Shown in pieces: positions 27,401 through 33,934 of a stretch of 64,000 nt of DNA. Both the position numbers and the translations under genes were made by a program. The notes under the pieces were generated by a model that was not told the DNA's origin, searched no databases, and worked only from the letters and a program-made list of their open reading frames with translations. How positions within the stretch are numbered: the first letter of the stretch is position 1; every line of letters begins with the position of its first letter. The stretch is taken from positions 62,001 through 126,000 of the forward strand of contig QOQW01000012.1 of the NCBI GenBank assembly GCA_003327425.1, in the 5' to 3' direction. The stretch comes from Candidatus Ozemibacter sibiricus (GTDB taxonomy: Bacteria > Muiribacteriota > Ozemobacteria > Ozemobacterales > Ozemobacteraceae).

Positions 27401-27998
27401 CGCCGCGCGGCACCTGATTGAAGACGACCGCCAGCCGCTCGCGCAGCAGATAGCCAAGCGCTGGTCGCAACCGCAGCAGGGCGTCGAAGGCCACCAGGCT
27501 CCTCAGATCGGAACGGCTGACCAGCACCGCCAGTGGACGCGTCCCCAGGCGGGCGAAGCCGGGGCCGGTGAACGTCTCCAGATCAGCGACCGCGGCGGCC
27601 CCGGGCGGCAGGTTCACCAGTAGCAGATCGAACTGGGCCCGCGCCTGCAGCAGGAAATCGCGGAGCGCGGCATCCGAGACCAGCGAGGACAGGCTGGCCA
27701 GTCGATGGGCCGGAAAGAGCGAGATCCGGTCGGTGTTGGTGAAGAAGAAGGTGCGGCGGAAGCGTGACGCCGTCGTGGTCTGCAGTTCGCCCAGGTCCGC
27801 GTAGGTTTCCAGCGTGACGCTGCGCGGAAAGGCGGCCTTCATCTGCAGGGGCTGGCCGGCCTGGCCATCGATCACCGCCACCCGCCGCCCCTTGGCGTTG
27901 AGGTAGACGGCCAGGTTGGCGATCAGCGTGGTCTTGCCCGCCCCCCCCTGGGTCGCCCCGAACAGGTAGATGGGGCTGGTATACGTGCCCGGTGCCAT
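24411..27998 (-). CDS. ParA/MinD-like ATPase fused to a ~930-residue Pro/Arg-rich region
   Basis: 1195 residues. Residues ~8-265 form a ParA/MinD/Mrp-type P-loop domain: YLFGATQGGAGKTTLIANLA (Walker A), VAVIDGQAG and FDLLLVNLPPG. Two positions are unusual: the signature lysine of the deviant Walker A is Gln17, and the switch-II Asp is Asn129. The rest, about 265-1195, is Pro/Arg/Leu/Phe-rich with short strands (MPLRLAFRHPLF, FDLWVEFRCRHPQVWL, LPLRLPPQPL) like the next gene's product. ParA-type proteins position DNA, organelles or complexes; which applies here is unknown. First gene of the five-gene run, with a 213-bp gap behind it. Confidence 0.82.
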   Translation of the reverse strand: MAPGTYTSPIYLFGATQGGAGKTTLIANLAVYLNAKGRRVAVIDGQAGQPLQMKAAFPRSVTLETYADLGELQTTTASRFRRTFFFTNTDRISLFPAHRLASLSSLVSDAALRDFLLQARAQFDLLLVNLPPGAAAVADLETFTGPGFARLGTRPLAVLVSRSDLRSLVAFDALLRLRPALGYLLRERLAVVFNQVPRGVEDQTIVNPSLPLADIRRLFPLPAMVGLPVLDDLARQAQEATPLVLTERSPVRQAVATLARSLAELHDAPTPWDLPPDPEGWSLNVDGPLLERLGPYVDRLQAVVAHRLLIPQEGVHAYLEMAERKVRIRVRLARSLRPNFPPWLKVDHRAPQRPPSPLDAPDRFEGFRSTLGRRSVFRDLVSVPRLTAKPLYQFDDRFALRTAFRPRDTWEYLAWPRGEREVAEFPFAGESPDLPGLSQILHLGRSMPLRLAFRHPLFTDEPTGLKHFFLPPEFDLWVEFRCRHPQVWLADAGKRQRGPGEPRPAREMAPTPLERPLELQTDIPDLFRRTWRLAHAEPPRPFPQPVLRERFTRVTRSSPTQLPPGPLTLPAPPPLTRAEAVPVVPGWLGRLACRLLVPPPALHWRRGRLPERCEREERPTELALHLPADWQARSLLGQLIVRPLPEPILFGAPPAQVLTAAALAPIARASQTGRSEPALDGAVAGPGVASTLRRQSLRGGASPRPQRLDQPPRTFAMAPVLIGHRFSLVPWWGNERFRETIAPTKAAREARFDLGGRLAVPTRWLEPTVPAMPAALPPAPRLSFEYREFLWHFRNLGFRGFTAATTCRHDLLPTRLALGPAPQVAGLPRWYQEPFVLTDPHPIGKRLPLRLPPQPLQEDPPVAPSRGAWWSWYRRILIRTAAPPARAVGFVGLDLPPPSSRSFRRERQPLAVCLNAGSLRLMPAPGLVFEEGARTVACPPPLLRMSGYVPVEAWFHIASKSFTLIACHAVTFHVQSQTVVLSVPQGTAGLEEPPRERPPLLVWCRGPWDPPTLRIRHPGLPWSGPARPALRPHLPTIAGAACHLRVPPPEFPPLADRLPRFRASFSGFEPLPWRLRSQHPGLLIPGRHLPVPPPDVIEVLFRNLRERWHQSLEAGLAYPRRFRVARREGPLAPKTGGTEGGQAPCLRTRPFWEPGRLELGYGRHLRIMTARLRDLLQVARQRVEATPWPALPQKP

Positions 27999-28179
27999 GG
28001 GGGCATCCTATCACATGCCTGGGAACGGTGGAATAGCCTGCCAGTCAAGGGTCCAGGGCCGGGTGGCGAACCGATGGACGGAAACAGCGGGGATCAGCTG
28101 TCGGTGAGCGGAACAACCTGAACGACCGGTACCCTTGCGGTAGAACCAGAGGCGGCTGGCAGCCGAGCTGCCCGACCAG

Positions 28180-28200
28180 GGGCAGCGGGCAGCGGGCAGC
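28180..28200. repeat. three tandem GGGCAGC units
   Basis: Exact 7-bp units at 28180-28186, 28187-28193 and 28194-28200, in the gap between the MBL hydrolase stop and the ParA-like gene start. Probably slippage; no function is apparent. Confidence 0.6.
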
Positions 28201-28211
28201 CGCGGCGAGCG

Positions 28212-29099
28212 TCAGAGCTGCAGGACCAGTCCCTCGTAGGCGGCCAGCGTGCCGGGCAGGATGGCCTGCGCGCGGCGTTCCATCTCGGCCACTCGCTCGT
28301 CGTTGTGCAGGGGATCGTGGTGGGTGAGGACCAGCCGCTTGACCTTGGCTTCCTGGGCGACTCGGATGCCTTCCATGAAGGTCGAGTGCCCCCATCCGAT
28401 CTTGGACGGCCCCTGCAGGCCGTGCGCCGCCGGGTTGTACTCCTCGGGGGTGTACTGCGCATCGTACACCAGGATGTCGGCATTCTGGGCGAGTTCCAGC
28501 AGGTTGCGGTCGATGCTGCCATCGCTGGGATGCTCGCAGTCGGTGGCGATGCACAGCACGTGGTCGCCGTCCTGGATGCGGTAGCCGAGCACGCCGTTGG
28601 GGTGGATCAGCCGCTTGGCCGTGATGGTGGCGCTGCCGATCTGCACATTGTTGCCGACCATCGGATGGAAATTGATCTGCGCGCTCAGGTAGTTCAGGTC
28701 GACCGGGAAATAGAAATGCTCCATCTGGCCGCGCAGCGTCGCTTCGAGGCGGTCGTCGACGTCCGAGGCGCCATAGAGGTGGAAGCGGTTGCACTGGCCT
28801 TCCACCCGGTTGCCGGCGTCGTCTTTCGAGCCGATGTAGGCCGGAATGAAGAACGGAAAGCCCTGGATGTGGTCCCAATGGGAGTGGGTGAACAGGATGT
28901 GCGCCGTGCCGGTGCCCCGGCCGAATTCCCCTTTCATCAATTCGAGCCCCAGCAGGCGGATGCCGGTGCCCGCGTCGATGATCAGCAGGGTGCCGTCGTT
29001 GGTACGAACCTCGAGGCAGGTGGTGTTGCCGCCATATTTGACGGTTTCCCGCCCAGGAACGGGGACCGAACCCCGGACGCCCCAGAACTTGAGATGCAC
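28212..29099 (-). CDS. MBL-fold metallohydrolase (RNase Z/phosphodiesterase-like)
   Basis: 295 residues. MHLKFWGVRGSVPVPGRETVKYGGNTTCLEVRT is the start typical of this MBL subgroup. The zinc motif is FTHSHWDHIQGFPFF, later ligands are in CIATDCEH and LTHHDPLHND, and an insert between them (about residues 110-140) is rich in aromatics. Members of this group include cyclic-nucleotide phosphodiesterases and RNase Z relatives; the substrate is not known. A cAMP/cGMP phosphodiesterase would fit a window with two class III cyclases, but that is speculation. It lies 37 bp after parB on the same strand, so probably one transcript. Confidence 0.88.
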   Translation of the reverse strand: MHLKFWGVRGSVPVPGRETVKYGGNTTCLEVRTNDGTLLIIDAGTGIRLLGLELMKGEFGRGTGTAHILFTHSHWDHIQGFPFFIPAYIGSKDDAGNRVEGQCNRFHLYGASDVDDRLEATLRGQMEHFYFPVDLNYLSAQINFHPMVGNNVQIGSATITAKRLIHPNGVLGYRIQDGDHVLCIATDCEHPSDGSIDRNLLELAQNADILVYDAQYTPEEYNPAAHGLQGPSKIGWGHSTFMEGIRVAQEAKVKRLVLTHHDPLHNDERVAEMERRAQAILPGTLAAYEGLVLQL

Positions 29100-29136
29100 T
29101 CGTTCAACTCACCTTTCGCAATGGATGGGTTGTTCG

Positions 29137-29991
29137 TCACAGCCGGTTGCCCAGCAGCGACTCGACCACGCGCTCCAGATCTTCGCGGTCGTAGAATTCG
29201 ATCTCGATGCGGCCACGGGTCCGTCCTTGGCGAATGCGGACCTTGGCCCCCAGGACCTCCTGCAAGGAGGCCTCGACCTTGGCGACATGCAGGTCTGCCG
29301 ACATCTTCCCCGTTCCTTTCGTCGAGCGGGCCGGGGGTCGGACGGCGCGGGCGTCGGCGATCTGTTTTTCCGTTTCGTAGACGGACAGCTCGTGACGCAC
29401 CACCTTCTTGACCCAGGCCCGGATCGCCTTCGGATCACGCAGGCCCGCCAGGATCTTGGCATGCCCGGCCGACAAGGTGCCTTCAGCGATCAATTTCTGG
29501 ATATCGGCAGGAAGTTGGAGAATCCTGAGCCGGTTGGTCAGGGCCGATCGGCTGCGCCCCAGCTTTTCGGCCAGCTGGTCGTGGGTCAGCCCGTATTTCA
29601 GCAGGATCTCTCGCATCGCCTGGGCCTCTTCGACCGGATTGAGATCTTCGCGCTGGATGTTCTCGATCAGGCTGGCCAGCATCGCCTCCTGATCGCCGGT
29701 CTCCTTCAGGACCGCCGGAATATGGCTGACGCCCAGCAGCTTGCAGGCCTGGTACCGGCGTTCGCCCGAGATGATCTGGTAGCCATCGCCCATCCTCCGG
29801 ACCAGGATCGGCTGGATCACACCATGCTGGCGGATCGACGCCGCCAGTTCGCGCAGTTTCTCCTGATCGAACGTGCGGCGCGGCTGTCGGGGGTTGGGTA
29901 CCACCTGCTCGATCGGCAGCAATTGGAATTCCCGCGGGGAATCCGCGGGCTGGCGATCGTCGTGGTTGAATGGTACAGGATCGGCAAACAT
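29137..29991 (-). CDS. parB: chromosome-partitioning protein ParB
   Basis: 284 residues with the full ParB/Spo0J layout. The CTPase domain contains LLPIEQVVPNPRQPRRTFDQEKLRELAASI, GVIQPILVR, GYQIISGERRYQA (the GERRY arginine patch) and ENIQREDLNPVEEA. A helix-turn-helix follows (LTHDQLAEKLGRSRSALTNRLRILQLP), then a C-terminal dimerisation segment (RIEIEFYDREDLERVVESLL). ParB binds parS sites and slides as a CTP clamp near the origin, guided by ParA. No canonical parA precedes it; the only ParA-like gene nearby is the fused giant 1.1 kb downstream. I saw no parS palindrome in the window. Confidence 0.95.
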   Translation of the reverse strand: MFADPVPFNHDDRQPADSPREFQLLPIEQVVPNPRQPRRTFDQEKLRELAASIRQHGVIQPILVRRMGDGYQIISGERRYQACKLLGVSHIPAVLKETGDQEAMLASLIENIQREDLNPVEEAQAMREILLKYGLTHDQLAEKLGRSRSALTNRLRILQLPADIQKLIAEGTLSAGHAKILAGLRDPKAIRAWVKKVVRHELSVYETEKQIADARAVRPPARSTKGTGKMSADLHVAKVEASLQEVLGAKVRIRQGRTRGRIEIEFYDREDLERVVESLLGNRL

Positions 29992-30024
29992 GACAGGACG
30001 ACGGGAGATCCTCTCCTGGTAGGG

Positions 30025-30053
30025 AAAGTATCAGACCCTCCCTGCCTTGTCAA
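30025..30053 (-). promoter_or_regulatory. promoter for parB
   Basis: On the minus strand TTGACA (30048-30053), a 17-bp spacer and TACTTT (30025-30030), followed by an AGGAGAGGA ribosome-site region before the ATG at 29991. The -35 overlaps that of the opposite promoter at 30047-30075. Confidence 0.5.
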
Positions 30054-30075
30054 CCGGAGATCCCGATTCTATAAT
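30047..30075 (+). promoter_or_regulatory. promoter for the exported TPR operon
   Basis: TTGTCA (30047-30052; 5 of 6), a 17-bp spacer and a perfect TATAAT (30070-30075). Its -35 shares five bases with the parB -35 on the other strand, so the two polymerases probably cannot bind together. Confidence 0.7.
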
Positions 30076-30124
30076 GGGTTGGCGGTGTCCTGCCACTGAC
30101 ATCCCTGCCTCGGGAGGTACCCCC

Positions 30125-31366
30125 ATGACCAGCGGTTTTCCTCCGTTCCCCCGCTCTTTCACTCTGCGCCTGACCGCGGTGGTGGCCCTGGTGGCGGCCG
30201 GCGTCGCGGGAACGGCTTTCGGCCAGGCCATCCAGATGACCCCCGAGTTCCAGCGGTCACGCGAGTTGCTGGCCCAGAACGACTTCGAAGGGGCGATGAA
30301 CGCTCTCCAGCCGCTCCTGCAGCAACCGGCTCTGGCCGCCGCGGCGCAGATCGAGATGGGTGGCATCCGCCAGCGCCAGGCGGAAAACGAGATGTCGAAA
30401 GCCCTCTCCCATTTCAGCGAAGCGGCCCAGTACCTCTCCCAGGGCGCCCAGGCCGGCGGCCTGAGCGAAGCCGAGCAGCCCAAAGTTTTGTACGACCTCG
30501 CCCGCATCTACGAAGAACGATTGAACGATTACCCCAAGGCGGTCGAGGCCTACCTGCAGGTTGTACAGGGCTTCCCCAACTTCCTGTCCATCGACAAGGC
30601 GACCTATCGTCTGGCCTCCTGTTACGAAAAAATGAACCGCCAGGAAGAGGCTGCCGCCTGGTACCGCGATCTGGTGGCCAAATACCCCTATAGCTCCTAT
30701 TTCCAGGCGGCTCAGAACCGCATGAAGGCCCTCTCTCCCGGTACCGCCGGCGCCAAGGCCGCCATCGAAATCCAGGAAGGGCTGGTCGACAGCGCCCGCT
30801 CCGATCTGCAGGGCGCCCGCGCCCAGCTCGATCTCGCCGCCATGTATGCCAGGAACGGGAACACGCGGCAGGCGATCGAGGAATATCGCAAGGTGATCGC
30901 CGAAGCTCCCTCCAACGAACTGGTGGCCGAGGCCTACCGCAAGATGATCACCTTGCTCGACGAGAAGGAGAAGGATTACAAAGCCGCGGCCGAAGCCATC
31001 GAAGAGATGCTGGCTCGCTTCCCCGACGCGCCAGGGAATGATCAGAATCTGCTGCGCCTTGGCAAGATCTACGAAAAAGACCTCGAGACCTATCGCACCC
31101 GGGTGATCGACGGCCAGGTGCGCTACCGCAAGGATGTCGACAACACCCTCAAGGCCATCGAATACTACGATCGTCTCACGGAACGCTATCCCGATGCCGA
31201 TGTATCGGCTGACGCCTACGTGCGGAAGGGTGATCTGTACCTGGAGACGCTGAAGGATCCGGATGAAGCCCGCAAGCAGTACCAGGAATTCCTGCAGCGC
31301 TTCCCCGATCATCCGCAGTCCGAGTCCGTTCGGGAGAAGCTGAAAGCCATTGAGCGCGAATACTGA
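30125..31366 (+). CDS. exported TPR-repeat protein
   Basis: 413 residues from the ATG at 30125, with GGGAGGT well spaced upstream and a strong promoter at 30047-30075. The signal peptide is clear (LTAVVALVAAGVAGTAFGQA). The mature part is built of TPR-like helix pairs (PKVLYDLARIYEERLNDYPKAVEAYLQVV; TRQAIEEYRKVIAEAP; ARKQYQEFLQRFPDHPQSESV), resembling periplasmic YbgF/BamD-type repeats. It should act in the periplasm as an adaptor. The following gene overlaps or nearly abuts it, so the two are probably co-transcribed. Confidence 0.88.
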   Translation: MTSGFPPFPRSFTLRLTAVVALVAAGVAGTAFGQAIQMTPEFQRSRELLAQNDFEGAMNALQPLLQQPALAAAAQIEMGGIRQRQAENEMSKALSHFSEAAQYLSQGAQAGGLSEAEQPKVLYDLARIYEERLNDYPKAVEAYLQVVQGFPNFLSIDKATYRLASCYEKMNRQEEAAAWYRDLVAKYPYSSYFQAAQNRMKALSPGTAGAKAAIEIQEGLVDSARSDLQGARAQLDLAAMYARNGNTRQAIEEYRKVIAEAPSNELVAEAYRKMITLLDEKEKDYKAAAEAIEEMLARFPDAPGNDQNLLRLGKIYEKDLETYRTRVIDGQVRYRKDVDNTLKAIEYYDRLTERYPDADVSADAYVRKGDLYLETLKDPDEARKQYQEFLQRFPDHPQSESVREKLKAIEREY

Positions 31367-32234
31367 TCGGAAGCCCGATTTCTCTTCCTCTCATGCCCGA
31401 TCCCTTCCTGCGATCCGGTGGTCCGACCGGCGGGCGGCGCGCCACGGCGCGTCATGGCCGGCTCGGGGCCATCCCGGGTCGATCGTGGGGGCCCTCCTGG
31501 GCCGCGGCGCGCCGTCGCTGAGCGGGCGCCCGGTCGTTCTCTGGCTCATCCTGGCCCTCGGGCTGGCGAGCGGGGTCGGGCCGCCGGCCCTGGCCGGACC
31601 CAGCGCCCCCGCGCCCTGCGATGTCACCCTGTACGGGCTCTCTGGCACCATGCTGGTGCCGGGCCTCGACGTGCTGCCCCGCGGCATGGGGCGGGCCGCC
31701 GTGCATCTGACGGGGGGCGATGCCGTCGATCAAGGCTCCTTCAAGGGGGTGTTCAGCTTCTCCGAAGATGCCGAAGTCGCCATCATGAAGCGATTCGGCG
31801 TGGGCCGCGACCAGTTCGCCTACGATCCCATCCTGACCGCCAAGTACAAGGTGCGCCCCAGTCTCGCCGTCGCCGCCATCATCGATACCACGGCCGGTTA
31901 CAAAGACTCGGTCATGCTGCTGTCGGGCACCCCCGGCCACCGGGTCGTGCTCGGCCTCGGGGCCAACTTCGCCTACGAAGGGATCGAACGGCATGCGCAT
32001 TTCGGGCGCTATCCCGATCGCCTGTCGCCGGTCGACAACCTGTTCTTCGTCTTCGGGGGCCGCCTGAATCTCGATGACGACACCGAGATCACCATGGACT
32101 ACGCCGGCAACGACTTCCTGGTCGGTCTGCGCCACCGGTTCGACCAGAATGTGGCCTTCGACTTCGGCTACTTCCTGCCCGACCGCCTCCATCCCAGCAG
32201 CCGGTTCTCGTTGGGAGCCAACTTCGGGTTCTGA
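31350..32234 (+). CDS. exported outer-membrane-barrel-like protein (YjbH-like region)
   Basis: Up to 294 residues if the TTG at 31350 is used; a GTG at 31485 gives a cleaner signal peptide (VVLWLILALGLASGVGPPALAGP), so the start is uncertain. The mature part begins CDVTLYGLSGTMLVPGLDVLPRGMGRAAVHL, like the opening of YjbH-type exopolysaccharide proteins. It then alternates amphipathic strands (AEVAIMKRFGVG, YKVRPSLAVAAIID, NLFFVFGGRLNLDDDTEITMDYAGNDFLVGLRHRF) and ends SRFSLGANFGF with a terminal Phe, as in outer-membrane barrels. The function is unknown. Confidence 0.7.
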   Translation: MSANTDRKPDFSSSHARSLPAIRWSDRRAARHGASWPARGHPGSIVGALLGRGAPSLSGRPVVLWLILALGLASGVGPPALAGPSAPAPCDVTLYGLSGTMLVPGLDVLPRGMGRAAVHLTGGDAVDQGSFKGVFSFSEDAEVAIMKRFGVGRDQFAYDPILTAKYKVRPSLAVAAIIDTTAGYKDSVMLLSGTPGHRVVLGLGANFAYEGIERHAHFGRYPDRLSPVDNLFFVFGGRLNLDDDTEITMDYAGNDFLVGLRHRFDQNVAFDFGYFLPDRLHPSSRFSLGANFGF

Positions 32235-32237
32235 CGG

Positions 32238-32891
32238 ATGGCGGGCTTCGTCGTCCACCTCCTCCTCATCGTCGCCCTGGTCTTCGTCACCTGGAAGTAT
32301 CTGCGCCTCCGGGAAATGACCTCGGGGGAAGGCCTGCCCGATCTGGCCTGCCTGCAGGGCCTGTCTTCCCTGCTCGATACGGCCGAAGGCTATGCCGCCC
32401 CGCATGCGGCGACGATGGCGGCCGAGGCCGAGGCCCTCGGTCGCCGGCTCGGCCTGGCCGAACCCACCCTTCTCTCGCTACGTCTGGCCGCCCTCGTCCA
32501 TGACGCCGGGCAGATCAACCTGCCCCGCGACCTCTTCAAAAAGCCGGGGCCGTTGACCGCCGAGGAATGGTTCCTGGTCCGGACCCACCCGCTCATCGGC
32601 GAACTGGCCCTGCGGCAGGCCTTGCCCGCCCTCTCCGACGTGCCCGCCCTGGTGCGCTGGCACCACGAACGCTGGGATGGCACCGGCTACCCCGATCGCC
32701 TGCTGGCCACCGAAATACCCTTGCCCGCGCGCATCCTGGCCGTGGCCGATGCCGCCGCCGCCATGGCCCAGCCGCGCCCATACCGCCCGGCCCGCTCGGC
32801 CCGCGAGATCGCCGAGGAGCTCGGTCGGCAGGCCGGGCTGCAGTTCGACCCCGAGGTCGTCCAGGCCTGGGTCGCCCAGCATGGCGGCTGA
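32238..32891 (+). CDS. membrane-anchored HD-GYP domain protein
   Basis: 217 residues: one N-terminal membrane helix (FVVHLLLIVALVFVTW) and a compact HD-GYP domain. Motifs: HDAGQINLP (H88-D89), THPLIGE (H117), HHERWDGTGYPD (residues 142-153), RILAVADAAAAM and RPYRPARSAREI. HD-GYP proteins hydrolyse cyclic di-GMP. The usual Lys of HDxGK is Gln92 here, which could lower or alter activity. The gene starts 3 bp after the barrel-like gene and 15 bp before the next, so one operon is likely. No GGDEF cyclase is present in the window. Confidence 0.85.
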   Translation: MAGFVVHLLLIVALVFVTWKYLRLREMTSGEGLPDLACLQGLSSLLDTAEGYAAPHAATMAAEAEALGRRLGLAEPTLLSLRLAALVHDAGQINLPRDLFKKPGPLTAEEWFLVRTHPLIGELALRQALPALSDVPALVRWHHERWDGTGYPDRLLATEIPLPARILAVADAAAAMAQPRPYRPARSAREIAEELGRQAGLQFDPEVVQAWVAQHGG

Positions 32892-32906
32892 CCCCCCTCC
32901 GCGGCC

Positions 32907-33857
32907 ATGAGTGCGCTCCTGCGCTTCCAACCCTCCTGGATCCTCGAATCCCTCCCGCCCGGCCAGGTCGATTCGGTCTTCCTGCCCCTGGCGCCGCGCG
33001 CGTCCACCCTGTTCTGGTTCAAACGCCTGGGGCTGCGCCTCTACGCCAACGATCCGGTCGAAAGTCGGGCCCTGTTGCTGCGCGCCCTCCTGCAGAACCA
33101 GGGCGAGACCTTCTCGCCGGAAAACCTGCGGAAATTCAATCAGACGCTGCGCAAGCCCATTCCTCTGACGATGAACCCCTTCCGGAGCTGGGAGGGCCGT
33201 CCCTTCGACCGGGTCCAGCTCGACTACCTGTTCTACTGGCGGGAAGCCGCCCTCGAAATTCCCGAGTCCGTTCAGCGCGATCTGTTCTGGGCGGCCGTCT
33301 TCGAGGTCATGGCCTGCTGGATCGGCCTGGCCCGCACGGGCCGTCCCCCGCCTCTCGCTCCCGACGAATTGATGGGATTCATGCTCGAGCGGCAGCGCGA
33401 GCAGGTCTTCGCAGGGACCGAGCCGGTCTACGCCCTTCATCTCCCGCTGGTCGAGCTGGGCGAAGAGGTCGAAGCCAGCGTGTTCCTGCTGCCTTTGATC
33501 ATTGCCGAAAAAGGCAGACCCGAACAGGATCTCGAGCTGCTCTTCCACGCCTGGTTCCGGGGGGGCGGCGATCTGGTCGCGGCGCGATCCGAGATCGAGG
33601 CGGCTCGGCGCGGCTGGATCCAGAAATGGGATGGTCCGCCCGCCTACCCTGAGATGCTGCGCAAAGTGGGCCAGGCGAAGTTCGCCGTCATCACCTGGTC
33701 GGGCGGCGATGTGCCCCCCCGTCTGCACGAGGAGATCATCGCCGAGCCGTTCCGACGGGCCTTCGCTACCGTCTTCCCCACCTCGACCCTGCACGTCCGG
33801 GCCGCCTGTCGCGAAACCGACGAGTACGATTTCCTCCTGGTGATGCGACGCGGCTGA
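32907..33857 (+). CDS. degenerate D12-class adenine methylase-like protein
   Basis: 316 residues, with no close family recognised. The order of segments recalls Dam/D12-class adenine methyltransferases: FQPSWILESLPPGQVDSVFLPL (motif X/I area), FWFKRLGLRLYANDPVESRALLLRALLQN (the 'NDxN' area), a RVQLDYLFYWREAALEIP helix, and near the end FAVITWSGGDVPPRLHEEI then YDFLLVMRRG. The SAM-binding FxGxG and catalytic DPPY motifs are missing, so enzymatic activity is doubtful. No signal peptide. It follows the HD-GYP gene by 15 bp. The relationship is an inference from layout and could be coincidental. Confidence 0.6.
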   Translation: MSALLRFQPSWILESLPPGQVDSVFLPLAPRASTLFWFKRLGLRLYANDPVESRALLLRALLQNQGETFSPENLRKFNQTLRKPIPLTMNPFRSWEGRPFDRVQLDYLFYWREAALEIPESVQRDLFWAAVFEVMACWIGLARTGRPPPLAPDELMGFMLERQREQVFAGTEPVYALHLPLVELGEEVEASVFLLPLIIAEKGRPEQDLELLFHAWFRGGGDLVAARSEIEAARRGWIQKWDGPPAYPEMLRKVGQAKFAVITWSGGDVPPRLHEEIIAEPFRRAFATVFPTSTLHVRAACRETDEYDFLLVMRRG

Positions 33858-33934
33858 CCTCGTCGCGCTCTACGCCTTTTTCCCTGCCCCGCCCAGGGTT
33901 CCCTTCCATCGGGGAGTGTGATACCATACGCCCC

